Assembly: GCA_048268485.1 (NCBI GenBank)
Contig: JBLWVL010000014.1
Coordinates: forward strand, 20,460-84,459
DNA length: 64,000 nucleotides
Direction: 5' to 3'
Origin: Oceanospirillum sp048268485
GTDB lineage: Bacteria > Pseudomonadota > Gammaproteobacteria > Pseudomonadales > Halomonadaceae
The position numbers and the translations under genes were made by a program. Position 1 is the stretch's first letter. Every line of letters begins with the position of its first letter. Positions 52,225 to 59,840 of the stretch are shown one piece after another. The notes beneath the pieces are model-generated. The model searched no databases and had not been told where the DNA came from. It worked only from the letters and a program-made list of their open reading frames with translations.

Positions 52225-52238
52225 GCACTTAAAGCTCT

Positions 52239-52970
52239 TTACTTCTGTAGGTTACCGATATGCAGGCCGCACTCCTTGTGGGTGGCCTCTTCCCACCACC
52301 AGCGTCCCTCACGTTCGTGCTGGTTAGGCAGTACCGGCCGGGTGCAGGGTTCGCAGCCGATACTGGTGAAGCCCCGCTCATGCAGTGGATTGTAAGGTAC
52401 GTCGAACATACGGATATATTCCCAAACCTGTTGAGAGCTCCAGTTTGCCAGCGGATTGAATTTCACCAAGGGTCTTTCTTCTGTGCCAAAGGCTTTATCT
52501 ACCTCTGCGACCGGTACATTGTTACGGGTACCCGGGCTCTGATCTTTACGCTGACCGGTAATCCAGGCATCAAGCGTGCTCAGTTTGCGGCGCAAAGGTG
52601 CAACCTTACGCACACCGCAGCACTCCTGATGACCATCTTCGAAGAAGCTGAAAAGGCCTTTTTCTTTGACAAAAGTCTCCAGTGCCTGATGCTCCGGAGA
52701 GACAATATCGATCTGAATGCCGTAGTGCTTACGCACCGTCTCGATAAACCGATAGGTTTCTGGGTGTAGTCGACCTGTGTCCAGGGAGAATACCTGTAGC
52801 TGGCCCTTATCTTTAACGACCTTGCTGGCGATCTCAACCAGAACAACATCTTCAGCACCGCTGAAAGAGATGGCGATATTGCCAAACTCCTCCAGTGCTC
52901 TTTCAATGATCTTCTTGGGTGATTCCGTGTCAAATTCCAGCGCAAACTGGTTTGCGTTAAATGTGCTCAT
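52239..52970 (-). CDS. cysH: Assimilatory adenylyl-sulfate (APS) reductase, CysH family
   Basis: A 243-residue thioredoxin-dependent reductase. PP-loop-like SFSGAEDVVLVE, VFSLDTGRLHPETYRF, and the catalytic C-terminal ECGLH. It carries the extra cysteine pairs CC (QECCGVRK) and CxxC (GCEPCTRP) that ligate a [4Fe-4S] cluster, absent from the PAPS-specific E. coli enzyme. By these motifs it should reduce APS directly. TGTTGC-like sites were not recognised. Convergent with cysB and divergent from thrH, with 339 bases to the latter. Confidence 0.92.
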   Translation of the reverse strand: MSTFNANQFALEFDTESPKKIIERALEEFGNIAISFSGAEDVVLVEIASKVVKDKGQLQVFSLDTGRLHPETYRFIETVRKHYGIQIDIVSPEHQALETFVKEKGLFSFFEDGHQECCGVRKVAPLRRKLSTLDAWITGQRKDQSPGTRNNVPVAEVDKAFGTEERPLVKFNPLANWSSQQVWEYIRMFDVPYNPLHERGFTSIGCEPCTRPVLPNQHEREGRWWWEEATHKECGLHIGNLQK

Positions 52971-53309
52971 GCCTTGTCCTGTTATCTGTGGCGATGGGCC
53001 AGTGACCCATGCTCATCAAGCGGTCTGATTCTACGATCATGATTTTGGCTATAAGGTATCAGTTAGTTAGAAGAAAAATAAATAAAAAGTGCTTCTATGA
53101 ATATGCCCTAAAGGTACCACTATGAAATTTTTCCATGTCAGATATCAATACAGGTCTTTGGCTTAGGCCTTGTTCGCGTCTGACTTAACCCTCTTTCTGT
53201 GTTAATCTCCAAGCCGTTTGGCCTCGGGCTGGTATCTTATAAATAGCCAGTAATGAGGCGGACCTGATAAAGAAACGACCCTATTACCTATAGATAGAAG
53301 GATTATTCC
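52971..53309. other. 339-bp divergent region between cysH and thrH
   Basis: AT-rich, no gene, terminator or clear operator recognised. It should hold both promoters. Confidence 0.55.
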
Positions 53310-53927
53310 GTGGAACTGGCATGTCTTGACCTTGAAGGTGTTCTGATCCCTGAAATCTGGATCGCTTTTGCTGAAAAAACCGGTATCGAAGAGCTGAAAG
53401 CAACCACACGGGATATCCCGGACTACGACGTGTTGATGAAGCAGCGCCTGCGTATCCTGGATGAGAATGGTCTGAAGCTGCCGGATATTCAGGCGGTTAT
53501 CGCTGAACTTGAACCTTTGGAAGGTGCTAAAGAGTTTACTGACTGGTTACGTGAGCGTTTCCAGCTGGTCATTTTGTCGGACACCTTTTATGAGTTTGCC
53601 GCGCCTTTGATGAAGCAGTTGGGCTTTCCGACGTTGTTATGTCACAAACTGGAAGTGGATGAAGAAGGTCGTATTACCGACTACACACTACGCCAGCGTG
53701 ACCCTAAGCGTCAGTCTGTACGTGCTTTTCAGTTGCTGAATTACCGTGTCATCGCTGCGGGCGATTCTTACAACGACACAACTATGCTGGCGCAGGCAGA
53801 GCAGGGCATTCTGTTCCACGCGCCGGATAATGTCATTGCTGAGTTTCCACAGTTTCCCGCGGTGCATACCTATGAAGATCTGAAGGATGAGTTCCTGAAG
53901 GCTAGCAATCGCAACCTGAGTAAATAA
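53310..53927 (+). CDS. thrH: Phosphoserine phosphatase / homoserine phosphotransferase ThrH
   Basis: A 205-residue HAD-superfamily enzyme. N-terminal CLDLEGVLIPE has the ThrH variant of the HAD motif I (nucleophile Asp then L-E rather than D-x-D/T). Motif II is LSDTFYEFA, and motifs III/IV are KRQSVRAF and AAGDSYNDTTML. ThrH dephosphorylates phosphoserine and can pass the phosphate to homoserine, rescuing threonine synthesis. Length matches the Pseudomonas protein (205). Monocistronic, with a terminator behind. Confidence 0.93.
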   Translation: MELACLDLEGVLIPEIWIAFAEKTGIEELKATTRDIPDYDVLMKQRLRILDENGLKLPDIQAVIAELEPLEGAKEFTDWLRERFQLVILSDTFYEFAAPLMKQLGFPTLLCHKLEVDEEGRITDYTLRQRDPKRQSVRAFQLLNYRVIAAGDSYNDTTMLAQAEQGILFHAPDNVIAEFPQFPAVHTYEDLKDEFLKASNRNLSK

Positions 53928-53963
53928 TTCGTTATTGGCTGTTGTCAGCCTGCTGGCCGTACT

Positions 53964-54011
53964 AAAAAGCTACCGCAGATCTGGATTTAACCTGAGACCC
54001 GGTGGCTTTTT
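53964..54011 (+). terminator. Terminator between convergent thrH and pabB
   Basis: AAAAGCTACCG pairs with CGGTGGCTTTT (one G-U) around a 24-base loop, followed by TTG. The A-run on the left makes it usable for pabB as well. Confidence 0.65.
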
Positions 54012-54015
54012 GTTA

Positions 54016-55401
54016 TCAGTTGTTAAATCTGGCCTTGCTCTGAAAATCTGGTTGCAGGGCCTGTAGAATCTTACCCACTTTATGCAGTGTCTCCTGGTAT
54101 TCGTTCTCTGCAACAGAGTCGTAAACTATTCCACCTCCCCCCCAGCAATCCAGGCGGCTTTCTGTTTCCTGGGTATCACCGTTATTCGTGACGGACTCCA
54201 GTAGTGTGCGGATTGTAATGCTGCTGTCCATTCGGCCGTTGAAGCTGATATAAGCGATAGAACCACAGTAGATCGCGCGGCGTTGTGGCTCCAGTTCGTC
54301 GATAATCTCCATGGCGCGAATCTTGGGTGCGCCAGTGATGGAGCCGCCCGGGAAGCTTGCAGTCAGCAGATCAATTGCGCTTTTATCGGCAGGAAGTTCT
54401 CCGACCACAGTGCTGACCAGGTGATGAACATTGGTGTAGCTTTCCAATGCAAAAAGTGCCGGTACTTTTACTGAACGAGGTTCGCAGACCCGGCTTAGAT
54501 CGTTCCGCAGGAGATCGACGATCATCAGGTTCTCGGCTCTGTCTTTGATACTGTTCTGCAGGCTTTCAGCAATATGCTGGTCTTCACGGGCATCCCCGGA
54601 TCTGGGGGCTGTACCTTTAATCGGTTTGGTTTCCACGTGGCCCGCACTTAGCTGCATAAAGCGCTCAGGTGAAACACTGAGGATCTTAAACGGATTAAAG
54701 TCCAGATATGCGCTGAAGGGGGCAGGAGTCGCTTTTCGCATTTTACGGTAAGCTTGCCAACTGTCACCCTTGGCTTTTGCCTGAAAGCGTTGAGCAAAGT
54801 TAATCTGGTAACAATCACCGGAACGAATGTAGGCCATGATTTTCTCAAAGCGGCTTTTATACTCGGGCCAGCTCAGATTAGCGGTGAAAGGCGTTGTCAG
54901 GGAAAAGGTATCCCGTAAGCTTCTGGTATCGATTTGGGTCAGCAGGGCTTCAAGTTTATCAATCTGATTGTCTGGAGCAACCAGCTCAGCGACTTTCAGT
55001 TCATGGTCAACCACTACTGCCCAGAGATAGATGCCACCTAAAAGTGAAGGAAAGCTTGAATCATCCTGAGCGGCTTCCGGCAGTTGTTCCAGCTCACGGC
55101 CCAGATCGTAACTCAGGCCACCGATAAAGCCGCCAATAAAAGGCAGATGATAAAGGCTTTTATCCGTTGTAGTGATTCGGTGACAGGTTATGTGCTGCTC
55201 CAAACTCTGTCGTAACTGCTCAAGGCTATTGGTTGAGGTGGCAATTTTCTCAACTGGGGCTGCGCTGACAATGTCGTAGCGGCCGGATGGGCTGTCCGGT
55301 TTGTTGCTGTCCAATAGTACTGGAGCATCCAGGTGACGGATGCGCTCAAAATAGTCGACACCGGGGGAATAAGGCAGAGAACGGGTACAGAGTTGAGTCA
55401 T
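54016..55401 (-). CDS. pabB: Aminodeoxychorismate synthase component I
   Basis: A 461-residue chorismate enzyme making 4-amino-4-deoxychorismate for folate. C-terminal chorismate-binding domain: CYQINFAQRF, ILSVSPERFMQL, METKPIKGTAPRSGD-type block (PIKGT, whose Lys separates PabB from TrpE), GGSITGAPKIRAMEIIDELEP and GGGIVYDSVAENEYQETL. I chose the ATG at 55401 because MTQLCTRSLPYSP aligns with family N-termini; a longer frame from 55503 is possible, and no good ribosome site is seen for either. The PabA amidotransferase partner is not in the window. Confidence 0.9.
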   Translation of the reverse strand: MTQLCTRSLPYSPGVDYFERIRHLDAPVLLDSNKPDSPSGRYDIVSAAPVEKIATSTNSLEQLRQSLEQHITCHRITTTDKSLYHLPFIGGFIGGLSYDLGRELEQLPEAAQDDSSFPSLLGGIYLWAVVVDHELKVAELVAPDNQIDKLEALLTQIDTRSLRDTFSLTTPFTANLSWPEYKSRFEKIMAYIRSGDCYQINFAQRFQAKAKGDSWQAYRKMRKATPAPFSAYLDFNPFKILSVSPERFMQLSAGHVETKPIKGTAPRSGDAREDQHIAESLQNSIKDRAENLMIVDLLRNDLSRVCEPRSVKVPALFALESYTNVHHLVSTVVGELPADKSAIDLLTASFPGGSITGAPKIRAMEIIDELEPQRRAIYCGSIAYISFNGRMDSSITIRTLLESVTNNGDTQETESRLDCWGGGGIVYDSVAENEYQETLHKVGKILQALQPDFQSKARFNN

Positions 55402-55598
55402 AAGCGAATGTTGTGTCTTATGTTGTGACTTGAGGGGCCGGATAAACGGGCTGCTGAGCACTGATAGCGTTCGATGAATAAATAGCACAGCAGTCTCAGG
55501 CAAAACGCGATATTCTAACGGTTTTTTAGTGCCCAGCCTATTTTACGGGTGCTTTTCTGCTTTTTATTTGTTCAGGATTCATCTTCTTAAGGTACGTC

Positions 55599-56456
55599 AT
55601 GTCAGAACATTATCAGTGTGAAACGGCAACTCTGGATCGCCCCGATTACCGCATCTTCTACCGGATCTATCGCAATCAGCATAACCCTGATGGGCGAAAG
55701 ATCCTTATGTTGCACGGTGCCGGTGTTGATGGCGCTTTTACCTGGGAGCCTATGCTGAGGCATCTGAGTCACTGGGGAACCCTGTTAGTGCCGGATCTCA
55801 GGGGCATGGGGTACAGTCTTCCTTTGCCGGAGGGGCGCGCTGAAAGCGCTTTTAGCGTAGAAGAGGTGGTCAGTGATGTTGCAAGCCTTCTGGATTATCT
55901 AGGTTGGTTTGAGTCAGATTTGGCGGGTTACTCTTTTGGTGGGTTGGCGGCGATGCTGCTGAAACAGCAGCGTCCGGCCGCGTTTAAAAAAACCTACCTG
56001 CTTGAGCCCGCCTTGCTGGAGCGCCCTGATCTGGATGAGATGCGCGAAGTGAGAGGTAACTACTCCGCAGCGGCAAGAATGATGCGGGAGGAGGAGCCGG
56101 TAGAGCTAGGTATCACACACTTTTTGGATCTGATATCGCCAAAGCGTTCCAAGTCGGCTCGTGTGGAGCACGCAACAGTGCATCGTCTTAAAAATCGAGT
56201 GTTAGGATTGTCTTATGCTTTGGATGCTGTGACTGATGCCGTGCAGAGGCTGGATAGAGCTTCCATTCTGGCGACACAGGAGAATGTCGACAGTTTTGTT
56301 GGTGGCAAAAGCCTGGGCTCAATGAAGGATTGTCATCAAAAGATCGCAGAGACGCGCAAGGATTGGCAATATCATGAGATCGGGGGGACAGATCACTCAT
56401 TACCGTTTCAGAAGCCCTCTAAGATTGCAGAAATTATCCAGCGAACAGTGAGTTGA
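55599..56456 (+). CDS. Alpha/beta-hydrolase fold protein
   Basis: A 285-residue hydrolase. Oxyanion strand LMLHGAGVDGAFTWEPML, then LLVPDLRGMGYS, nucleophile elbow LAGYSFGGLAAM (Ser near residue 111), and catalytic His in GGTDHSLPF near the end. The lid region (about 140-215) is helical. The closest types are small-ester or epoxide-type hydrolases; substrate unknown. Divergent from pabB, with a terminator behind it, so it is not part of the prp operon. Confidence 0.85.
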   Translation: MSEHYQCETATLDRPDYRIFYRIYRNQHNPDGRKILMLHGAGVDGAFTWEPMLRHLSHWGTLLVPDLRGMGYSLPLPEGRAESAFSVEEVVSDVASLLDYLGWFESDLAGYSFGGLAAMLLKQQRPAAFKKTYLLEPALLERPDLDEMREVRGNYSAAARMMREEEPVELGITHFLDLISPKRSKSARVEHATVHRLKNRVLGLSYALDAVTDAVQRLDRASILATQENVDSFVGGKSLGSMKDCHQKIAETRKDWQYHEIGGTDHSLPFQKPSKIAEIIQRTVS

Positions 56457-56562
56457 TCTGTTTGGTCATTCGTTATCACTGTATAACCATCAACAAGCTT
56501 TGCCTCTACCCTGGTGTTCATTGCCGACACTTTACCCGGTGTAAAGTTTCAATAGTAACTTT

Positions 56563-56754
56563 ATCGTAGACAATTAGTTGGGCGTGACCGAAGGGTTGCG
56601 CCCTTTTTGTTTTTATATGGTATTGATATATAAGAGAAAATTAGTTTTTGGTGGTGGCTGTAACTGTAGATTGTAGACAAATGCGACTTTTGTTGATGTT
56701 GACGCTTATCAAGCAATTGTCTACATTCCATCCAACGTTAAATTGTCGACAATT
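56563..56754. promoter_or_regulatory. Four GntR-type operator copies upstream of the prp operon
   Basis: Sites with the consensus ATTGTC-T/G-ACAAT or its complement lie at 56563-56576 (ATCGTAGACAATTA), 56670-56682 (TTGTAGACAAAT), 56715-56727 (AATTGTCTACATT) and 56741-56754. The last is the perfect 14-base palindrome AATTGTCGACAATT, 23 bases before the prpR start. The pattern fits a dimeric GntR/FCD regulator, most simply the prpR product itself. Confidence 0.75.
56580..56608 (+). terminator. Rho-independent terminator of the alpha/beta-hydrolase gene
   Basis: GGGCGTGACC and GGTTGCGCCC pair with wobble around a short loop, followed by TTTTTG. It overlaps the first operator region. Confidence 0.72.
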
Positions 56755-56777
56755 AAATAACAGAAGAACACTTGGCC

Positions 56778-57476
56778 ATGTCAGACGTTCAGTATGCCTA
56801 TGAAGAGGCTGAAACCCGCACCTTGGCCGATCGGGTGTTTGAGCAGATTCAAACCGCGATTGTGAAAGGTGATATACCTCCGGGTAGTAAAATTACAGAG
56901 CCGGGCTTAGCTAAAGAGTACGGCATTAGTCGCGGCCCACTCCGTGAAGCGATTCGCCGGTTGGAAGGGCGACGCCTGATTAAGCGTATTCCTCATGTGG
57001 GGGCCCGAGTGGTTTCCCTCTCTTTTGAAGAACTGCTGGATATCTATGATGTGCGTGAAGCGATGGAGGGAATGGCGTGTCGCCTTGCCGCCCGTAACAT
57101 GACCGCTGAGGAGATTAAAAGCCTACGTGCACTACTGGCGCGCCATGAAGAAACTGCAGAGCTCCAGGAGGGTGTTGCGTACTACCAGAAAGAAGGTGAT
57201 CTGGATTTTCACTTCCGAATTGTGTTGGGAAGTAAAAATGAAAAGCTGACCGAGCTGCTATGTGGTGAGCTGTATCATTTGGTTCGGATGTATCGTTACC
57301 AGTTCAGTGCTTCAAGCTCGCGGCCTAAGCGCGCTTTTGAGGAGCACCATCGAATCGTTGATGCTATAGAACAACGTGATGAGGAACTGGCTGAAATGCT
57401 CATGCGACGTCATATCAGTGCGTCGCGTAAAAATGTAGAACAACGTCTGCGTGAATCTCAGGCAGAACAACCCTAA
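56778..57476 (+). CDS. GntR/FCD-family regulator of the 2-methylcitrate operon
   Basis: A 232-residue regulator. N-terminal winged helix: LADRVFEQIQTAIVKGDIPPGSKITEPGLAKEYGISRGPLREAIRRLEGRRL. C-terminal FCD effector domain from about residue 85 (YDVREAMEGMACRLAARNM), with metal-site histidines in DLDFHFRIVLGS and EEHHRIVDAI. It is unlike the enteric sigma-54-type PrpR; many non-enteric gammaproteobacteria carry this GntR form in front of prpB. I chose the ATG at 56778 two codons after a TTG. It starts the operon, and the stop is 13 bases before prpB. Confidence 0.9.
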   Translation: MSDVQYAYEEAETRTLADRVFEQIQTAIVKGDIPPGSKITEPGLAKEYGISRGPLREAIRRLEGRRLIKRIPHVGARVVSLSFEELLDIYDVREAMEGMACRLAARNMTAEEIKSLRALLARHEETAELQEGVAYYQKEGDLDFHFRIVLGSKNEKLTELLCGELYHLVRMYRYQFSASSSRPKRAFEEHHRIVDAIEQRDEELAEMLMRRHISASRKNVEQRLRESQAEQP

Positions 57477-57489
57477 GAAGGAATAAGCC

Positions 57490-58380
57490 ATGACTAAGTT
57501 GACTGCGGGTGCCCGTTTCCGTAAAGCGCTGGCTGAAGCGAATCCACTTCAGATTGTTGGTACGACTAATGCGTATCATGCCATGATGGCCGAGCGTGTG
57601 GGTCATAAAGCAATTTACCTTTCTGGTGGTGGTGTTGCTAACCACTCTTACGGTCTGCCTGATCTGGGTATGACATCGATGAACGACGTACTGACAGATG
57701 TATCCCGGATCACCAGTGCAGTTGATACACCACTGATGGTGGATATTGATACTGGTTGGGGTGGGGCATTCAATATCTCACGTACTATTAAAGAGATGAT
57801 TAAGGCGGGTGCTGCTGCGGTACATATTGAAGATCAGATTGCACAGAAGCGCTGCGGCCACCGGCCAAATAAAGAGATCGTATCTCTGCAGGAGATGGTT
57901 GATCGTGTAAAAGCAGCCGTTGATGCGAAAACAGATGATGATTTCTTTGTTATGGCGCGTACCGATGCGTTCCAGATGGAAGGTCTGAATGCAGCTGTTG
58001 AGCGTGCTCAGGCATGTCTGGAGGCAGGTGCTGACGGTATCTTCGCCGAAGCGGTTCACACGTTGGATGACTATAAAGCCTTCTCTGACGGTATTAAGGG
58101 TGCCCACTTGTTGGCCAATATTACTGAATTTGGTGCAACACCCTTATTTAATACTGAAGAGTTAGCCGCTAATGGCGCAACAATGGTGCTTTATCCTCTG
58201 TCAGCTTTCCGGGCCGCAAATAAAGCCGCATTGAATGTTTATGAGGCGTTGCTGCGTGATGGTGATCAAAAAGCGGTAGTGGATACCATGCAGACTCGTA
58301 TGGAACTGTATGATTTTCTTAACTATCACGATTTTGAACAGAAACTGGATGCCTTGTTTGCCGAAGGCAAAAATAAGTAG
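57490..58380 (+). CDS. prpB: 2-methylisocitrate lyase
   Basis: A 296-residue enzyme splitting 2-methylisocitrate into succinate and pyruvate. PEP-mutase/isocitrate-lyase barrel with IVGTTNAYHAMMAERVGHKAIYLSGGGVANHSYGLPDLG, VDIDTGWGG (metal-binding Asp), EDQIAQKRCGHRPNKEIV (catalytic Cys in KRCGHRP), ARTDA and LLANITEFG. GAAGGAATAAGCC precedes the ATG. Second gene of the prp operon. Confidence 0.95.
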   Translation: MTKLTAGARFRKALAEANPLQIVGTTNAYHAMMAERVGHKAIYLSGGGVANHSYGLPDLGMTSMNDVLTDVSRITSAVDTPLMVDIDTGWGGAFNISRTIKEMIKAGAAAVHIEDQIAQKRCGHRPNKEIVSLQEMVDRVKAAVDAKTDDDFFVMARTDAFQMEGLNAAVERAQACLEAGADGIFAEAVHTLDDYKAFSDGIKGAHLLANITEFGATPLFNTEELAANGATMVLYPLSAFRAANKAALNVYEALLRDGDQKAVVDTMQTRMELYDFLNYHDFEQKLDALFAEGKNK

Positions 58381-58490
58381 TCTTATTTCAGACTCTTGTG
58401 GCCGCCTGTCGGGTGGCCGCAACGGGCAATGACCTCCAATGACTTACAATAAAAATCGGACTCTCTGAGCGATTGCAAAGGAGCTATAGA

Positions 58491-59618
58491 ATGGTAGACA
58501 AGAAATTAGCTGGTGCTGGCCTGCGTGGTCAGTCGGCAGGTGAAACGGCGCTGTGTACGGTTGGGAAAACGGGCGCAGGTTTGACCTATCGTGGTTATGA
58601 TATGAAGGAGCTGGCAGAAAAAGCACAGTTCGAAGAAGTGTCCTACCTGTTAGCGTATGGCAAGCTACCGAACCAGGCTGAGTTAGATGCTTATGTGACT
58701 AAGCTGAAAACTCTGCGTGGTCTGCCTGAGCCGCTGAAAGTTGTTCTGGAACAGATTCCGGCTGATGCACATCCTATGGATGTGATGCGTACAGGTATCT
58801 CTATGCTGGGTAACCTGGAAACTGAACAGGATTTCTCAGAGCAGACTGATCATATTGATCGCATGCTGGCTGTCTTCCCAGGCATGATCAATTACTGGTA
58901 CAACTTCAGTCACAACGGCAAGCGTATTAATGTTGAGACTGATGCAGACTCTATCGCTGAGCAGTTTCTGTGGACTCTGCACGACAAAAAACCTGACCCT
59001 CTGCACGTTAAGGTAATGCACGCTTCTCTGATTCTGTATGCAGAGCATGAATTTAATGCATCTACTTTCACTGCGCGTGTTTGTGCATCTACGCTGTCTG
59101 ATATTCATAGTTGTGTGACGGCCGCGATCGGATCTCTGCGTGGCCCATTGCACGGTGGTGCAAATGAAGCAGCAATGGATATGATCGAGCAGTGGAAGTC
59201 TGCGGATGAAGCTGAAGAAGCGATCATGGGTATGTTGGCGCGTAAAGATAAGATCATGGGTTTTGGCCATGCCATTTACCGTGAGTCTGATCCTCGCAAC
59301 GCTATCATAAAAGAGTGGTCAAGGAAGCTGTCAGAAGCAGTGGGCGACACCGTTCTGTATCCTGTTTCTGAGCGTGTTGAAGCGGTTATGTGGCGTGAGA
59401 AGAAGCTTTTCTGTAACGCTGACTTCTTCCATGCATCGGCTTACCACTTCATGGGTATCCCAACTAAGTTGTTCACTCCAATCTTTGTATGCTCACGGGC
59501 ATCCGGCTGGACTGCCCACGTTATGGAGCAGCGTGCTAATAACCGTATTATCCGTCCAAGTGCCGATTACACAGGTCCGGAATCTGCTGAGTGGGTTGAT
59601 ATTAAAGACCGGGACTAG
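58491..59618 (+). CDS. prpC: 2-methylcitrate synthase
   Basis: A 375-residue citrate-synthase-fold enzyme condensing propionyl-CoA and oxaloacetate. It has GLRGQSAGETALCTVGKTGAGLTYRGYDMKELA near the start (PrpC-type, shorter than GltA). Active-site His and Asp are in GPLHGGANEAAMDM and GFGHAIYRESDPR, with FTPIFVCSRASGWTAHVMEQR near the end. The ATG at 58491 follows AAAGGAG; an in-frame start at 58473 would overlap that site. 110 bases after prpB. Confidence 0.95.
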   Translation: MVDKKLAGAGLRGQSAGETALCTVGKTGAGLTYRGYDMKELAEKAQFEEVSYLLAYGKLPNQAELDAYVTKLKTLRGLPEPLKVVLEQIPADAHPMDVMRTGISMLGNLETEQDFSEQTDHIDRMLAVFPGMINYWYNFSHNGKRINVETDADSIAEQFLWTLHDKKPDPLHVKVMHASLILYAEHEFNASTFTARVCASTLSDIHSCVTAAIGSLRGPLHGGANEAAMDMIEQWKSADEAEEAIMGMLARKDKIMGFGHAIYRESDPRNAIIKEWSRKLSEAVGDTVLYPVSERVEAVMWREKKLFCNADFFHASAYHFMGIPTKLFTPIFVCSRASGWTAHVMEQRANNRIIRPSADYTGPESAEWVDIKDRD

Positions 59619-59694
59619 TCGGTTCTGCACCAGAATTTGGCGGGGCTGGACGATACTTGCCTCTAATGCCTTTGCCCCTGCCTTTTTTTATTTC

Positions 59695-59718
59695 GGCTAT
59701 CGGGTGAACCCGATAGCC
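59695..59718 (+). repeat. Perfect 10-bp hairpin in the prpC-acnD gap
   Basis: GGCTATCGGG and CCCGATAGCC pair around TGAA (59695-59718), with TTTGG behind but no long U-run. It lies in a 222-bp gap inside the operon and may stabilise the upstream mRNA or act as a weak terminator. Confidence 0.75.
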
Positions 59719-59840
59719 TTTGGCTAAAATATGCCATTAGCTCAGATTGATAATAAGGGCAATGTCTTATGCCCTTCTTTGTCAGTCCCTCAACACCCTG
59801 ACCCTGTTTGGGTAAATCCTATTTCGAGTGGATTTCTGAC

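Larger units (their letters stand above)
56457..56777. other. 321-bp control region before prpR
   Basis: Holds the hydrolase terminator and four copies of a TGTAGACA/TTGTCTACA-like operator, listed separately. No small gene seen. Confidence 0.65.
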
